Source of the DNA: an uncultured Prevotella sp.
GTDB taxonomy: Bacteria > Bacteroidota > Bacteroidia > Bacteroidales > Bacteroidaceae
Direction: 5' to 3'
Assembly: GCA_900315775.1 (NCBI GenBank)
Contig: ONAJ01000023.1
Location: 1-40,676, forward strand
Length of the DNA: 40,676 nt
The translations under genes were made by a program, and so were the position numbers. This document shows, piece after piece, positions 16,102 to 24,615 of this stretch (its first letter is position 1; every line of letters starts with the position of its first letter). The notes beneath the pieces are model-generated. The model searched no databases. It saw only the letters and a list, made by a program, of their open reading frames with translations, and was not told where the DNA came from.

Positions 16102-17722
16102 TCTAATTCTACTACTATTGTTGCCCCTTACGGCAGCAGCTCAGTACCGTTCAAAGGTGTGGTCGCCCGACAATGGAGACGGCACTTTTACCAATCCGGT
16201 TATCAATGCCGACTATAGCGATCCCGACGTCATTTGTGTCGGTGACAACTACTATCTCACGGCAAGTTCCTTCAACTGTATTCCTGGTCTTCCCATCCTG
16301 CATAGCAAGGATATGGTAAACTGGGAGATTATCGGTTACGCACTAAAGTCGTTGTATTCCGGTGACCGTCTCAAGGAGAGTCATTTCAGTCGTCCTCAGC
16401 ACGGTAATGGTGTCTGGGCACCCAGCATGCGCTATCATAATGGCGAATACTACATCTATTGGGGCGATCCCGACTACGGCTGTTATATGGTAAAGACCAC
16501 TAATCCCGCCGGCGAGTGGTCAGACCCCGTCTGTGTCATCAAGGGCAAGGGCATCATCGATACCTGTCCTCTGTGGGACGACGACGGACGCTGTTATCTC
16601 GTCAACGGATGGGCAAATTCCCGTTCCCGTTTCGCCTCCGTACTCACCGTCCGCGAGCTTAATGTCGAAGGTACCAAAGCCATCAGCGAACCCGTCATAG
16701 TCTTCGACGGCAACGGCACCGAGAACCGCACCTGCGAAGGACCAAAGTTCTACAAGCGCGATGGCTGGTACTGGATAATGTGTCCTGCCGGTGGTGTGCC
16801 TACAGGCTTCCAGCTCGCTATGCGTGCAAAGAGTCCCTATGGACCTTATGAGAGCAAGAAGGTGCTGCAGCAAGGCAAAACGTCCGTCAACGGACCCCAT
16901 CAGGGTGCGTGGGTACATACCGAATACGGTGAAGACTGGTTCCTGCACTTCCAGGATAAGGAGTGCTACGGTCGTGTAGTCCACCTGCAACCCGTCGATT
17001 GGTCATCGGGATGGCCTATCATGGGAAAGCACGGAGAACCCGTCATCACCTACAGAAAGCCTAAAAGCGCTTCAACCACTATCGTCAACCCCGTCGAGAG
17101 CGACGAGTTCAATGCTCCTGAGTTAGGCAAACAGTGGCAGTGGCACGCAAACTACAATCCTACCTTCGGAATGCCAACAGCCTTCGGCGTCGCGCGCGTA
17201 TATACATATAAGGTGAAGGAAGATTACAAGAATCTCTGGGAGGTGCCCAACCTGCTGTTGCAGAAAACACCTGCCGACAAGTTCACCGCTACCGCAAAAA
17301 TGCGCTTTACCGCCAAAGACCAAAATCAGATGGGTGGCATCGTTATGATGGGACTCAACTACAGCGCTCTCGTCGTCAAGAGGGTAGGCGACGAGTTCCA
17401 ATTGCAGCAGATAACCTGCATTGGTGCCGATAAAGCTAATACCGAGGAGGTAGAGGTGCTGGCGACGCTGAAACCCACCGCCAAGGACAAGATAGACTAT
17501 CAGCCTGCCATCCACGAAGACATCTTCCTGCGAATGATTGTCAACGACGGCACCTGCCAGTTCGCCTGGAGTGCTAACGGCAAGACCTACAAAACCGTAG
17601 GTAAAACCTTCACCATGAAAGAAGGCAAGTGGATAGGCGCCAAGATAGGATTCGTAGCCATCGAGCCTGGCGCAAAAACTAACCGCGGCTGGATTGACGC
17701 CGACTGGTTCAGAGTAGAGTAA
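16085..17722 (+). CDS. Secreted glycoside hydrolase family 43 (beta-xylosidase/alpha-L-arabinofuranosidase type)
   Basis: A 545-residue protein starting with the signal peptide MYKYFNLILLLLLPLTAAA, cleaved before QYRSK. The five-bladed propeller shows the GH43 triad: D46 in YSDPDV (general base), the Asp in IIDTCPLWDDDG near residue 159 (pKa modulator) and the Glu in TCEGPKFY near 218 (acid). Residues from about 330 form a concanavalin-like C-terminal domain as in GH43 beta-xylosidases. It probably removes xylose or arabinose from xylan-derived material in the periplasm or at the surface; exact specificity is uncertain. The start codon lies inside the upstream ATP-grasp-like gene, so the two are cotranscribed. 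A strong terminator begins at the stop codon. Confidence 0.92.
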   Translation: MYKYFNLILLLLLPLTAAAQYRSKVWSPDNGDGTFTNPVINADYSDPDVICVGDNYYLTASSFNCIPGLPILHSKDMVNWEIIGYALKSLYSGDRLKESHFSRPQHGNGVWAPSMRYHNGEYYIYWGDPDYGCYMVKTTNPAGEWSDPVCVIKGKGIIDTCPLWDDDGRCYLVNGWANSRSRFASVLTVRELNVEGTKAISEPVIVFDGNGTENRTCEGPKFYKRDGWYWIMCPAGGVPTGFQLAMRAKSPYGPYESKKVLQQGKTSVNGPHQGAWVHTEYGEDWFLHFQDKECYGRVVHLQPVDWSSGWPIMGKHGEPVITYRKPKSASTTIVNPVESDEFNAPELGKQWQWHANYNPTFGMPTAFGVARVYTYKVKEDYKNLWEVPNLLLQKTPADKFTATAKMRFTAKDQNQMGGIVMMGLNYSALVVKRVGDEFQLQQITCIGADKANTEEVEVLATLKPTAKDKIDYQPAIHEDIFLRMIVNDGTCQFAWSANGKTYKTVGKTFTMKEGKWIGAKIGFVAIEPGAKTNRGWIDADWFRVE

Positions 17723-17760
17723 ATAAATAAAGGTCAGCACACGCTGACCTTTATTTATTT
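17721..17760. terminator. Strong bidirectional terminator between GH43 and the hppA operon
   Basis: A perfect stem of up to 18 bp, AAATAAATAAAGGTCAGC / GCTGACCTTTATTTATTT, with an ACAC loop, overlapping the GH43 stop codon. A/T flanks on both sides allow it to end the convergent hppA operon as well. Confidence 0.9.
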
Positions 17761-17769
17761 TTGTTACCA

Positions 17770-17943
17770 TTACTCGAAGAAGTGGGCGAGTACGCAGAGG
17801 ATGCCAATTACTATGGTAAGGACGACCAGTGCGCGGTAGCCCCATTTTTTCCAGAGCTTTCGTTTCTGGGCGGGTGTCAGGGGCTTCTTCTCTTCTTCGT
17901 GATGATGGTGGTGGTGATGATGGTGATTATTTGTTTGTGCCAT
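17770..17943 (-). CDS. 57-residue poly-histidine single-pass membrane protein
   Basis: An ORF too short for common gene finders. Reading from ATG 17943: MAQTNN, nine histidines, EEEKKPLTPAQKRKLWKKWG, then the hydrophobic segment ALVVLTIVIGILCVLAHFF and a final Glu. The positive residues before the helix predict the His tract in the cytosol. The His codons alternate CAC and CAT, so it is not a cloned tag. It starts 12 bases after the hppA stop on the same strand and ends just before the shared terminator, so it is the last gene of the hppA operon. Metal binding is an inference from the His run. I do not recognise a named family. Confidence 0.75.
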   Translation of the reverse strand: MAQTNNHHHHHHHHHEEEKKPLTPAQKRKLWKKWGYRALVVLTIVIGILCVLAHFFE

Positions 17944-17955
17944 TTTATTTTTGTT

Positions 17956-20160
17956 TTAGATGAATGCTACTGTTAGACCTGCCATAACGATGCTAACCAT
18001 CGACATGAGCTTGATAAGGATGTTGAGGGAAGGACCTGAGGTGTCTTTGAATGGGTCACCGACGGTATCGCCAACGATACATGCCTTGTGAGCGAATGAG
18101 CCCTTGCCTCCGAAGTTTCCTTCCTCGATATTTTTCTTTGCGTTATCCCAAGCTCCTCCGGCATTAGCCATAAAGACTGCAAGGGTGAAGCCGCCAGCAA
18201 GTCCGCCGACGAGGAGTCCGAGGACACCAGCAACACCGAGAACGCAGCCTACGATGATGGGGATGAGGATGGCGAGGATTGATGGGAATACCATCTCGTG
18301 CTGTGCGGCACGGGTTGAAATCTCTACGCAGGAGCCGTAGTCGGGAGTTGCCTTACCCTCAAGGATGCCGGCAATCTCGCGGAACTGACGACGTACCTCT
18401 TCGACCATCTTCTGTGCAGCACGACCTACTGCTTCCATAGTGAGTCCGCAGAAGAGGAAGGCTGCCATAGCACCGATGAATGCTCCTACGAGTACTTTGG
18501 GGTTCATAAGGTTAACCTGGAAGAACTCCATGAAGTCTGGCATCGTTGCTGTATGTGGGTTGAAGACTTGCTGTGTCAATGGATGGATGAATTGTTCGCC
18601 ACCCTCTACGGCACGAACCATAGCTATCTTTATCTCTTCGACGTAAGAGGCGAGGAGCGCCAGCGCTGTGAGTGCTGCAGAACCGATGGCGAAGCCCTTA
18701 CCCGTTGCTGCTGTGGTGTTACCAAGAGCGTCAAGGGCGTCGGTACGGTGACGCACTTCTTCACCAAGTTCACTCATTTCGGCATTACCGCCGGCATTGT
18801 CGGCAATAGGTCCGTAGGCGTCGGTGGCGAGGGTGATACCCAGTGTGGAGAGCATTCCTACGGCAGCAATACCAATGCCGTAAAGTCCGTGGGCAATACT
18901 CTGGGCGCTCATAGTGAGGTCGAAACCATTAGCACACATATAGCTAAGCATGATAGCTACGCCGATGGTGAGTACGGGGATGCAGGTAGAAATCATTCCT
19001 GTTCCTATACCTTTTATTATAACGGTAGCAGAACCGGTAAGACCTGCCTCGGAGATTTTCTGGGTTGGTCTGTATGAGTGTGACGTGTAGTACTCTGTAG
19101 CCTGTCCGATGATTACTCCTGCTGCAAGACCCGTGATGACGGAGAACGACAGTCCGAGCCAGTTCTCAATGCCTAAAGAATAAAGGATGCAGAACGATGC
19201 GGCAGCGATGAGTAGCGCAGAGACGTTTGTTCCTAACGACAGCGAGTGGAGCAGGTCCTTCATGGTAGCTCCCTCCTTAGTGCGAACGAGGAAGATGCCC
19301 AGCAGCGAGAGGAACACTCCTACGGCAGCGATGAGCATAGGAGCGATGACGGCACGCAGTTGCATATCGCTGTTCATAGCAAAGGCTGTCGCTCCGAGAG
19401 CCGCTGTTGAGAGTATTGAACCACAATAGCTCTCGTACAGGTCAGCGCCCATACCTGCAACGTCACCAACATTGTCACCAACGTTATCGGCAATGGTTGC
19501 GGGGTTACGTGGGTCGTCCTCGGGGATATCGGCCTCAACCTTTCCCACGATGTCGGCACCAACGTCGGCAGCCTTAGTGTAGATACCTCCACCGACACGT
19601 GCAAAGAGTGCTTGTGTTGATGCTCCCATACCGAAGGTAAGCATTGTGGTTGTAACGGTAATCAGCGCCATATTGTTGCCGTGATAGAAGTGGCTCAGTA
19701 CAACGAACCAAATGGCGATATCCAGGAGTCCCAGACCTACTACCGTGAGACCCATAACGGCACCCGAACGGAATGCTATACGCAGACCGCCGTCAAGACT
19801 CTTGCGGGCTGCATTGGCGGTACGTGCTGAGGCGTAGGTGGCTGTCTTCATGCCGAAGAATCCTGCCAGACCGGAGAAGAATCCACCCGTGAGGAATGCG
19901 AAGGGCACCCAGGGGTTCTGAACTCCCAAGCCATATGCCATGAAGGCAAAGAGGATGGCGAGTACGATAAACACGTAGAGAACTACCTTGTACTGTTGTT
20001 TCAGATAAGCCATAGCACCCTTACGAACGTGACTGGCTATTTCTGCCATTCGCTCGGTGCCTTCCGATTCTTTCATCATCTGCGTGAAGAAGAACCACGC
20101 CATGCCCAGGGCGATAATCGATGCTATGGGCACGATCCAAAATACTGAAGGAATAATCAT
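17956..20160 (-). CDS. hppA: Membrane-bound ion-pumping pyrophosphatase
   Basis: A 734-residue membrane protein with about 16 transmembrane segments. The substrate-binding loops are present: DVGADIVGKVEADIPEDD and TIADNVGDNVGDVAGMGAD (residues about 200-245) plus a second acidic cluster ending NAGGAWDNAKK. GNTTAATGKG near residue 477 has Ala where potassium-independent enzymes have Lys, so it should be the potassium-stimulated type. It hydrolyses pyrophosphate to pump sodium and/or protons; a Bacteroides relative is known to move both ions, but ion choice cannot be settled here. It lies 30 bases after the rlmD-like gene with no own promoter visible, and is followed by the poly-His ORF. Confidence 0.95.
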   Translation of the reverse strand: MIIPSVFWIVPIASIIALGMAWFFFTQMMKESEGTERMAEIASHVRKGAMAYLKQQYKVVLYVFIVLAILFAFMAYGLGVQNPWVPFAFLTGGFFSGLAGFFGMKTATYASARTANAARKSLDGGLRIAFRSGAVMGLTVVGLGLLDIAIWFVVLSHFYHGNNMALITVTTTMLTFGMGASTQALFARVGGGIYTKAADVGADIVGKVEADIPEDDPRNPATIADNVGDNVGDVAGMGADLYESYCGSILSTAALGATAFAMNSDMQLRAVIAPMLIAAVGVFLSLLGIFLVRTKEGATMKDLLHSLSLGTNVSALLIAAASFCILYSLGIENWLGLSFSVITGLAAGVIIGQATEYYTSHSYRPTQKISEAGLTGSATVIIKGIGTGMISTCIPVLTIGVAIMLSYMCANGFDLTMSAQSIAHGLYGIGIAAVGMLSTLGITLATDAYGPIADNAGGNAEMSELGEEVRHRTDALDALGNTTAATGKGFAIGSAALTALALLASYVEEIKIAMVRAVEGGEQFIHPLTQQVFNPHTATMPDFMEFFQVNLMNPKVLVGAFIGAMAAFLFCGLTMEAVGRAAQKMVEEVRRQFREIAGILEGKATPDYGSCVEISTRAAQHEMVFPSILAILIPIIVGCVLGVAGVLGLLVGGLAGGFTLAVFMANAGGAWDNAKKNIEEGNFGGKGSFAHKACIVGDTVGDPFKDTSGPSLNILIKLMSMVSIVMAGLTVAFI

Positions 20161-20190
20161 TGTTTTGTACTTTTATTTTATGTTTGACTT

Positions 20191-21651
20191 TTAATCTTTG
20201 AGGTTCAACATCACCACATTCTCCACATGTGGGGTGTGGGGGAACATATCTACGGGCTGAACGGCATCAACACGATACAGCTCGTCGAGCATTTGCAGGT
20301 CGCGAGCCTGTGTTGCGGGGTTGCAGCTGACATACACTATGCGCTGTGGACGAGCGTTGAGGATTGTCTTCACCACGTCGGGGTGCATACCGGCACGCGG
20401 CGGGTCAGTGATGATGATGTCGGGTCGTCCGTGCTCACGAATGAAGTCGTCGGTGAGGATGTCCTTCATGTCGCCAGCGTAGAATAGCGTGTTTGTGATT
20501 CCGTTAATCTCGGAGTTTATCTTAGCGTCCTCGATAGCCTCGGGGACATATTCTATACCGATAACCTTGCTGGCTCTCTTGGCTACGAAGTTGGCTATTG
20601 TGCCGGTACCCGTGTAGAGGTCGTAAACTAACGGGGTGCGGGGTGCGAGGTGCGAGGTGCTAGAAAAAGCAAATTCCCTTACTACCTTATATAATTCGTA
20701 TGCCTGTTCGGTATTCGTCTGGTAGAACGACTTCGGACCCACCTTAAAGCGCAAGTCCTCCATAAGTTCAAAGATGTGGTCGTTGCCGTGAAAGACAAGG
20801 ATTTCCTGATCACCGATGGTGTCGTTACACTTCTGGTTGTCCAGATAGAGCAGCGAGGAAATCTCGGGGAAGTTGTCCTTGATATGCTGCAGCAGCGCCA
20901 AGGCTTTCTTGCCGTCCGCTGTGGTCCAGTCGCCTGGAGCCTCGTGGGGAAGACAGAATTGCACTATCACCATCCACTCGCCAGAATTGGAGTTGCGTAT
21001 TATTACATCGCGCAGCAGTCCGTGTTGTTCGCGGAGGTCGAAGAACGTCATTCCCGTCTTTGTGGCATAGTCGCGAATCTCGTTACGAATTCGGTTATGG
21101 AGATCGTCCATAAGCCAGCATTTCTCGATAGGCAGAATCTTGTCGAAGGCACCAGTTATGTGAAACCCTATGGCGGGCACGTCCTTTTGCCGCGTCTCGT
21201 CAGCCAGTTCTTCCCTTGTCAGGTAGCGTTTGTTTGCACACCCGTAATCCAGTTTGTTACGATATTCGCTCGTTCTCTTTGAGCCCAGGATGGGCATGAA
21301 CTCTGGTAGCGCAATCTTGCCGATGCGTGTCAGCTGGTCGAACACCTGCTTGTGTTTCATGCGCAACTGCTCCTCGTAGGGTATCTGTTGCCATTTGCAT
21401 CCGCCGCAGACTCCGAAGTGCTGACACATTGGTGTTGTGCGCACCTTGCTGCGTTCGTGGAACCTTATTATTTCGGCTTCCATGAATGAGTGTTTTTTTC
21501 GGCGCACCTGCAAATCGACAACGTCTCCAGGAACAGCCCAAGGCACGAATACCACCACATCGTTAACCCTCGCTATTGCTTTTCCTTCAGCGGCATAGTC
21601 AGTGATGGTAATGTTCTCTAATATCGGTAATGGTTTCTTCTTTCTCGCCAT
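20191..21651 (-). CDS. rlmD: 23S rRNA (uracil-5)-methyltransferase, RlmD/RumA type
   Basis: A 486-residue SAM-dependent RNA methyltransferase. The N-terminal TRAM domain (residues about 10-60, ITDYAAEGKAIARVNDVVVF) is followed by an iron-sulfur motif CQHFGVCGGCKWQ (74-86). The catalytic domain has YDLYTGTGTIANF (SAM binding, about 340), ITDPPRAGMHPDVV (about 415) and the nucleophile Cys in VYVSCNPATQARDL (about 440). The family methylates U1939 or U747 of 23S rRNA, or tRNA; the target here is unassigned. A low-complexity insertion (SSTSHLAPRTPL) encoded by a GGTGCGA repeat lies directly before the SAM motif. It is the first gene of the run leading to hppA. Confidence 0.9.
   Translation of the reverse strand: MARKKKPLPILENITITDYAAEGKAIARVNDVVVFVPWAVPGDVVDLQVRRKKHSFMEAEIIRFHERSKVRTTPMCQHFGVCGGCKWQQIPYEEQLRMKHKQVFDQLTRIGKIALPEFMPILGSKRTSEYRNKLDYGCANKRYLTREELADETRQKDVPAIGFHITGAFDKILPIEKCWLMDDLHNRIRNEIRDYATKTGMTFFDLREQHGLLRDVIIRNSNSGEWMVIVQFCLPHEAPGDWTTADGKKALALLQHIKDNFPEISSLLYLDNQKCNDTIGDQEILVFHGNDHIFELMEDLRFKVGPKSFYQTNTEQAYELYKVVREFAFSSTSHLAPRTPLVYDLYTGTGTIANFVAKRASKVIGIEYVPEAIEDAKINSEINGITNTLFYAGDMKDILTDDFIREHGRPDIIITDPPRAGMHPDVVKTILNARPQRIVYVSCNPATQARDLQMLDELYRVDAVQPVDMFPHTPHVENVVMLNLKD
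20632..20663. repeat. GC-rich tandem repeat inside rlmD
   Basis: Iterations of GGGTGCGGGGTGCGAGGTGC and GAGGTGC lie in frame within the methyltransferase gene, encoding SHLAPRTP on the minus strand. They are unlike the surrounding codons and just upstream (in the protein) of the conserved SAM-binding loop. Their length keeps the frame open. Confidence 0.75.
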
Positions 21652-21671
21652 TGTTTTCTTTATTTTCGATG

Positions 21672-21679
21672 CAAAGATA
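21672..21679 (-). promoter_or_regulatory. -7 promoter element for the rlmD-hppA operon
   Basis: CAAAGATA on the plus strand reads TATCTTTG on the minus strand. The expected -33 TTTG is not clear. The leader to ATG 21651 would be about 17 bases. Confidence 0.6.
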
Positions 21680-21848
21680 ATGATTAATCCTTAATATACC
21701 ATATTTTATGCTTTTTTTTTGCAAGAGGAGTAATGAGAATGCTTGTAATGATTGGAATTATGAGTGTTTTGAGTAGTGTTTCGGTGTGGGATGCAAAATT
21801 TTAGTGTTTAATAACATTTAAAGTTCTTCGTATGTCGGAAAATAGTTG

Positions 21849-21856
21849 TATTTTTG
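21849..21856 (+). promoter_or_regulatory. Candidate -7 promoter element for gyrA
   Basis: TATTTTTG fits TAnnTTTG, but no TTTG stands 19-21 bases upstream. It would give an unusually long leader of about 120 bases before ATG 21979. Confidence 0.45.
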
Positions 21857-21937
21857 CACGTCCAAAATTAGTCCAAAACGTCTTAGAACGAAAATAAAGG
21901 GCATTTTAGGGCATTTTTCGTAAAAAGTTGATTGGAT

Positions 21938-21970
21938 AAATAGTAAATCGTAAATAGTCAAATAGTAAAT
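21938..21970. repeat. AT-rich direct repeats immediately before gyrA
   Basis: AAATAGTAAAT occurs twice, separated by CGTAAATAGTC, giving a repetitive run ending a few bases before the gyrA start. Similar start-adjacent repeats occur at 5401 and 31193. Confidence 0.55.
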
Positions 21971-21978
21971 AAATTTAG

Positions 21979-24585
21979 ATGGACGAAAATCAGACATTCG
22001 ACGGTGGTCAAACCGTTGACAATGACAGAATCATTAAGATCAACATTGAAGAGGAGATGAAATCCTCTTACATCGACTATTCTATGTCGGTGATTGTAGC
22101 CCGTGCGCTTCCTGATGTGCGCGACGGCTTTAAGCCTGTTCACCGCCGTATCCTTTACGGTATGGCAGGAATTGGTAATACGAGTGACAAACCTTATAAG
22201 AAATGTGCCCGCGTAGTTGGTGAGGTGCTCGGTAAGTACCACCCCCACGGTGACAGCTCTGTTTACGGAGCTTTGGTACGTATGGCACAGGACTGGAACA
22301 TGCGCTATACTCTTGTTGACGGACAAGGTAACTTCGGTTCCGTTGACGGTGACTCTGCAGCAGCTATGCGTTACACCGAGTGCCGTCTGTCAAGAATGGG
22401 TGAGCACATCATGGACGACCTTGAGAAGGAAACCGTTGATATGGCTCCCAACTTCGACGACTCGTTAGAAGAGCCTACCGTGATGCCTACAAAGGTGCCT
22501 AACCTGCTGGTAAACGGTGGTAACGGTATCGCTGTTGGTATGGCGACAAACATTCCTACACACAATCTTGGAGAAGTAATCGATGGATGCTGCGCATATA
22601 TTGATAACCCTGATATTGACACAGAGGGACTGATGCAGTATATCCAGGCTCCAGACTTCCCAACAGGTGCTTACATCTATGGTCTGCAGGGCGTGAAAGA
22701 CGCTTATGAAACAGGTCGTGGACGTATCCTGATGCGTGCGAAGGCAGAGATAGAAAGTGGCGATTCTCACGACAAGATTGTTATTACAGAGATTCCTTAC
22801 GGCGTTAACAAGGCACAGCTCATTGAGTATATTGCTGACCTCGTGAAGGAAGGACGTCTTGAAGGTATCACCAATGCTAACGACGAGTCTGGTCGTCAGG
22901 GTATGCGTATCGTTATTGACGTTCGTCGCGATGCTAATGCCAACGTTATCCTCAATAAGCTGTTCAAGATGACAGCGCTGCAGAGCTCGTTCTCTGTAAA
23001 CTGTATTGCGTTGGTAAAAGGCCGCCCACGTCTGCTCTCGCTGAAAGAGTGCGTGAAGTACTTCGTAGAGCATCGTCACGACGTTACTATCCGTCGTACA
23101 CAGTTCGACCTCAGAAAGGCTAAGGAACGTGCACACATACTGGAAGGACTTATCATTGCCTGCGACAACATCGACGAGGTGGTACACATCATTCGCGCTT
23201 CGAAGACCCCTGTTGACGCTCAGCGTAACTTGGAGCAGCGCTTCGACCTCGACGAGCTGCAGTCAAAAGCTATCGTCGATATGCGTCTGTCACAGCTCAC
23301 AGGTCTGCGTATGGATCAGTTGCATGCTGAATTTGACGACCTGATGAAGCAGATAGAGTACCTGCAGAACATTCTCGACGATCCAGAGCTCTGCAAGAAG
23401 GTTATGAAGGACGAGCTCCAGGAGGTTAAGGAGAAGTATGGCGACCCACGTCGTACACAGATTGTTCCCGACGAGCACGAGTTCAACGCAGAGGACTTCT
23501 ATCCTAATGACCCAGTGGTGATTACTGTAAGTCACCTTGGATATATCAAGCGTACCCCGCTGAACGAGTTTCGCGAACAGGCACGTGGTGGAGTAGGTAT
23601 GAAGGGAGCACGCACACGCGACAACGACTTCACAGAATATATCTACCCGGCAACAATGCACCAGACAATGCTCTTCTTCACAAAGAAGGGACGCTGCTAC
23701 TGGCTGAAGTGCTACGAGTTGCCTGAGGGCGACAGAAATTCTAAGGGTCGTGCAATACAGAATATGCTCAATATTGATGCTGATGATGCCGTAAACAATA
23801 TCTTGAGACTTCGTGGAAAAGGTCTTGAGGATGAGGAGTTTATCAATAGTCACTACGTTGTGTTTGCAACGAAGAACGGTACTATCAAGAAGACTCTGCT
23901 TGAGGCTTACTCACGTCCAAGAGCAAACGGTGTGATAGCTATCAATATCCTTGAGGGCGACGAGGTTGTTGACGTTCGTCTGACAAACGGAAACAACGAA
24001 CTCATTATGGCAGATAGAAACGGACGCGCCGTACGCTTCAACGAAAATACTGTACGCGCTATGGGACGTGTATCTACTGGTGTTCGCGGTATGAAGATTG
24101 ACGACGACGACGATGCTGTAGTAGGTATGATTGTAGTCAACAAGCCTAAGGAAGAAACCGTAATGGTAGTCAGCGAAAACGGCTACGGAAAACGTACCGC
24201 AGTTGTCGATGAGAACGGCGAAGATATCTATCGTGTTACTAACCGCGGCGGTAAGGGTGTCAAGACCCTCAACATCACCGAGAAGACAGGACGTCTGGTG
24301 GCTATAAAGAATGTTACCGACGAGAACGACCTTATGATTATTAATAAGAGTGGTATCGCTATACGTCTTGCCGTGAAAGAATGTCGCGTTATGGGACGTG
24401 CTACTCAGGGTGTGAGACTCATTAACCTCGCCAAGAAGAACGACGTCATAGCAAGCGTTTGCAAGGTGATGGGTTCAGAACTCGAGGCTTATGTTGAGCA
24501 GAAGAGTCGTGAGGAATATCTCGGCAACCAGGAAACTCAGCCAGAGGAACCACAGACCGAAGAACCTCAGAATACAGAAGAATAA
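21979..24585 (+). CDS. gyrA: DNA gyrase subunit A
   Basis: An 868-residue type IIA topoisomerase subunit that, with GyrB, introduces negative supercoils using ATP. The N-terminal breakage-reunion domain has SSYIDYSMSVIVARALPDVR, the quinolone-region helix HPHGDSSVYGALVRM and catalytic Y132 in AAMRYTECR. The C-terminal half is a six-bladed beta-pinwheel with repeated stretches such as LRLRGKGLEDEEF and TNRGGKGVKTLN. The GyrA-box position reads EQARGGVGMKG near residue 535, a degenerate form of QRRGGKG; its presence favours gyrase over topoisomerase IV. The tail is rich in Glu, Gln, Pro and Thr. TPR genes follow after 30 bases with no terminator, so cotranscription is likely. Confidence 0.92.
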   Translation: MDENQTFDGGQTVDNDRIIKINIEEEMKSSYIDYSMSVIVARALPDVRDGFKPVHRRILYGMAGIGNTSDKPYKKCARVVGEVLGKYHPHGDSSVYGALVRMAQDWNMRYTLVDGQGNFGSVDGDSAAAMRYTECRLSRMGEHIMDDLEKETVDMAPNFDDSLEEPTVMPTKVPNLLVNGGNGIAVGMATNIPTHNLGEVIDGCCAYIDNPDIDTEGLMQYIQAPDFPTGAYIYGLQGVKDAYETGRGRILMRAKAEIESGDSHDKIVITEIPYGVNKAQLIEYIADLVKEGRLEGITNANDESGRQGMRIVIDVRRDANANVILNKLFKMTALQSSFSVNCIALVKGRPRLLSLKECVKYFVEHRHDVTIRRTQFDLRKAKERAHILEGLIIACDNIDEVVHIIRASKTPVDAQRNLEQRFDLDELQSKAIVDMRLSQLTGLRMDQLHAEFDDLMKQIEYLQNILDDPELCKKVMKDELQEVKEKYGDPRRTQIVPDEHEFNAEDFYPNDPVVITVSHLGYIKRTPLNEFREQARGGVGMKGARTRDNDFTEYIYPATMHQTMLFFTKKGRCYWLKCYELPEGDRNSKGRAIQNMLNIDADDAVNNILRLRGKGLEDEEFINSHYVVFATKNGTIKKTLLEAYSRPRANGVIAINILEGDEVVDVRLTNGNNELIMADRNGRAVRFNENTVRAMGRVSTGVRGMKIDDDDDAVVGMIVVNKPKEETVMVVSENGYGKRTAVVDENGEDIYRVTNRGGKGVKTLNITEKTGRLVAIKNVTDENDLMIINKSGIAIRLAVKECRVMGRATQGVRLINLAKKNDVIASVCKVMGSELEAYVEQKSREEYLGNQETQPEEPQTEEPQNTEE

Positions 24586-24615
24586 TTCAATAACACTTAA
24601 TATTAACTACTGATT

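Larger units (their letters stand above)
21652..21978. other. Divergent AT-rich control region between rlmD and gyrA
   Basis: A 327-base gene-free interval. It holds the rlmD -7 box (21672-21679), a candidate gyrA -7 box TATTTTTG (21849-21856, weak -33), and then a leader of about 120 bases with three sets of direct repeats. These are GTCCAAAA twice (21860-21867, 21871-21878), GGGCATTTTA/T in tandem (21899-21918), and AAATAGTAAAT twice (21938-21948, 21960-21970). No RNA gene or riboswitch is recognisable. Confidence 0.6.

Noticed and set aside
17899-17925. Nine-His tract as vector or cloning contamination
   Set aside because: Mixed CAC/CAT codons, a native operon position and a membrane helix in the same ORF argue for a genuine gene.
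22246-22290. Quinolone-resistance change in gyrA (Gly at the position of E. coli Asp87)
   Set aside because: Ser83-equivalent is intact, and Gly at the second site appears to be natural in this lineage from memory; no basis for a resistance call.
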